Of a stretch of 64,000 bases of DNA, positions 62,431-64,000 are shown in pieces. Where the stretch lies: positions 5,063 to 69,062 of the forward strand of contig CAYQOU010000014.1 in NCBI GenBank assembly GCA_964419255.1. The letters are read 5' to 3'. The stretch's first letter is position 1. Each line of letters begins with the position of its first letter. The notes beneath the pieces were generated by a model. It made no database searches and was not told the origin of the DNA. It saw only the letters and a list, made by a program, of their open reading frames with translations. Origin of the DNA: CAZPHU01 sp964419255. Its GTDB lineage: Bacteria; Fibrobacterota; Chitinivibrionia; Chitinivibrionales; CAYFVL01. The position numbers and the translations under genes were made by a program.

Positions 62431-63407
62431 TGCATTATCTCCATGTCATCATTTATGCATACACATTGATCGTAGCGCAAATAGATGATTCCATCTTTAT
62501 ATTGCTGACGATATGTAAGTTTATCTCCTCTCAACAACCGCAGGATATATTCGCACGAATCCGCCCCCGAATAAATGCTCATCGGGGCACCTCCCCCAAA
62601 CCTTGGATTTATTTCAATGAAATAAATACCGGTATCATTTTTTATCAGCTGTACAGTTATGTGGCCAATAGCTTTGAGGGATTTCATCAATTGTTCAATT
62701 TCGCGAATTATTGTTTCTTCTTTTATGATTTTACCTTTAGATATTTCACCGTTTCGCGTTGCCATTCTTAATCGTGGCACAATCGATACCGGATTTCCCT
62801 CAAAATCTAGAAATACATCAACTGAATACTCATCACCTTGAATAAAACACTGGATAATCGGGTCTTCTATCATTTTCAAGTAACACTCGAAATCCGTTCG
62901 GCTTCTGACTTTAAATGCATTTACACTTGAGCTTCCTGATTTTGGCTTAATAAACAGAGGATATTTTACTTCACCGGCAAACACACTTTTCGTATCATAC
63001 AACTCCGGTACACGGAAGCCATTTTTCTGAAGAAATCGATGGGTCAGTATTTTATCTCGGCATAAACGTACAGTATCCAGCTTAGAAATAAGTACCGCTG
63101 CTCCTGCTTCTGCTTCGATTCTGTCCCGATTCTCCGCCAGCAGCAAAAGGTCAGTATCTATTGTGGGTACAACCAGTGCTATTTTTTCGGCTATGCAAAT
63201 ATCGATGATTGCCTGTATATAGCCGGGATCTTTTATCAACGGCAGTAGATACTGTTTATCTGCGAAATACAGCGCCGGTGCATACTTTGAGCTATCGCAG
63301 GCAACAACTTTAGAATTCATATCAATTTTACGAGCTGCATTCTTGAAACACTTCACCAGCTCTACACGCCTGCCGGCACTCAGGATTAGAATGTTAGAGT
63401 CACTCAT
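62427..63407 (-). CDS. ATP-grasp enzyme, carbamoyl-phosphate-synthase-like
   Basis: 326 residues from ATG 63407 (MSDSNILILSAGRRVELV), which has GGAG about 8 nt upstream; the longer frame lacks support. The N-terminal Rossmann-like part and ATP-grasp core (YPLFIKPKSGSSSVNAFKV, GIYFIEINPRFGGG) match PylC/CarB-like ligases that join an amino acid or carboxylate to an amine. In this locus it may attach an amino acid or similar group to a sugar. First gene of a five-gene minus-strand run. Confidence 0.8.
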   Translation of the reverse strand: MSDSNILILSAGRRVELVKCFKNAARKIDMNSKVVACDSSKYAPALYFADKQYLLPLIKDPGYIQAIIDICIAEKIALVVPTIDTDLLLLAENRDRIEAEAGAAVLISKLDTVRLCRDKILTHRFLQKNGFRVPELYDTKSVFAGEVKYPLFIKPKSGSSSVNAFKVRSRTDFECYLKMIEDPIIQCFIQGDEYSVDVFLDFEGNPVSIVPRLRMATRNGEISKGKIIKEETIIREIEQLMKSLKAIGHITVQLIKNDTGIYFIEINPRFGGGAPMSIYSGADSCEYILRLLRGDKLTYRQQYKDGIIYLRYDQCVCINDDMEIMQ

Positions 63408-63750
63408 TACATCTACTCCACTAAACTTTTTATACTGACAACTTCGATTTTCCACCCCCAACACCGACAAGATAGCTATTCAGACGAGCATTCAAAAACT
63501 ACTATGATCCATATAAGTGCCAAGTTCTGCAGGTTAATCTCCAGCCAAACAATTTATCTGAATACATCTTATCTTATTTGGCACTTATCGGTCTATTAGA
63601 AAATTAACAATTATAATAAAATACATTAAAAAGATGGCATTCCCATATTTTAACGATCTTACAAAAAACTCTTGCCCTCAAAAAATCCACATGGCATAAT
63701 AGAAAATGTTATTTCTGTCTATTTTACCTATGTTACATTTCATAGCTATC
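63408..63750. other. Divergent intergenic region at the right edge
   Basis: 343 bp between the ATP-grasp gene (minus) and the dehydratase gene (plus). It is AT-rich, holds the perfect inverted repeat at 63513-63588 and a TATAAT-like box near 63613, without a good -35. No gene is seen. Confidence 0.5.
63513..63588. repeat. Perfect 11-bp inverted repeat in divergent promoter
   Basis: ATAAGTGCCAA (63513-63523) is the exact reverse complement of TTGGCACTTAT (63578-63588), 54 bp apart. The position, between two divergent glycan genes, fits a pair of operator half-sites or a short mobile remnant. No known motif is recognised. Confidence 0.6.
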
Positions 63751-64000
63751 ATGTCACTTATCCGAAAATTTTTAACCTTTAGGCTTCCAATCATACTATT
63801 TCTCCACGCACTTTTTGCGGCCAGCAGCCTTTTTGTGGCCTTTTTGGTCCGGTTCGATTTCTCTTTGGGGCATGGTAGCTACCCGCAGCTTTTCTGGATT
63901 TCGCTTCCAATCAATATCATTATATTTCTCATTTTCTCGGGAATCTTTAATCTCTACCAGGGTATCTGGCGTTACGTGAGTGTCGATGACCTTCGGGACA
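63751..64000 (+). CDS. PglF/CapD-like nucleotide-sugar dehydratase, partial
   Basis: Open from ATG 63751 to the window edge (an in-frame ATG at 63730 is also possible; neither has a clear ribosome site). The 83 visible residues are the N-terminal membrane region: IILFLHALFAASSLFVAFLV, then VRFDFSLG and IFNLYQGIWRYVSVDDLRD, a characteristic pattern of PglF, CapD and FlaA1-like membrane dehydratases. The catalytic Rossmann part lies outside the window. It likely makes the 4-keto sugar used by the PglE-like aminotransferase. Confidence 0.8.
   Translation, partial: MSLIRKFLTFRLPIILFLHALFAASSLFVAFLVRFDFSLGHGSYPQLFWISLPINIIIFLIFSGIFNLYQGIWRYVSVDDLRD

Overview
This 64 kb window looks like chromosome from a Gram-negative, two-membrane bacterium of the Fibrobacterota/FCB type. 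The pointers are a complete Mla-type lipid transport operon, a TamA/TamB pair, TonB-dependent receptor machinery, a secreted protein with a type IX-like C-terminal sorting domain, and a bacterial geranylgeranylglyceryl phosphate synthase (GGGPS). The phylum is an inference from gene content. No rRNA, tRNA, CRISPR array or insertion sequence was seen.

Positions 1-17100 are mostly minus-strand housekeeping genes: a cut lipoprotein gene overlapped by a TonB-dependent receptor that carries its own TonB C-terminal domain; B12-dependent ribonucleotide reductase (nrdJ) with a clear promoter; prfB on the plus strand with its programmed +1 frameshift; a STAS protein; a GH106-like glycosidase; a LOG-like/yjbQ/pgi run; a diadenylate cyclase fused to a PTS EIIA-like domain that has lost its phosphorylatable histidine; a PlsB-like acyltransferase; and a small zinc-binding protein.

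Positions 17700-23440 hold a plus-strand mlaE-mlaF-mlaD-lipoprotein operon followed by a predicted outer-membrane barrel. recA-alaS-GGGPS (minus) and metK (plus) diverge around 28.3 kb. A PfkB kinase, tamA/tamB (minus), a lytic transglycosylase, enolase, a metalloprotease, a metallo-beta-lactamase-fold hydrolase, pyrE, a specialised NusG paralogue, a PHP phosphoesterase, a KdsD-like isomerase and a DegT aminotransferase take the window to 48.4 kb.

From about 49.45 kb, right after a strong terminator, base composition becomes visibly more AT-rich and the rest is a surface-polysaccharide locus. The plus-strand half holds a DUF218 protein, Wzx flippase, methyltransferase, three GT4 glycosyltransferases, a Wzy-like polymerase and a pyruvyl transferase. 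A converging minus-strand half holds an ATP-grasp enzyme, a HAD phosphatase, a second pyruvyl transferase, a PglC-like initiating sugar transferase and a PglE-like aminotransferase. A PglF/CapD-like dehydratase starts at the right edge and runs off the window. Together they suggest synthesis, modification, flipping and polymerisation of a lipid-linked glycan begun on an amino-deoxysugar.

The intergenic DNA carries several unexplained elements: a dispersed repeat with three recognisable copies (17.5, 23.5 and 31.1 kb), two families of short hairpin repeats, and two perfect 11-bp inverted repeats in divergent promoter regions. All family names rest on reading the translations and motifs by eye; no database search was run.
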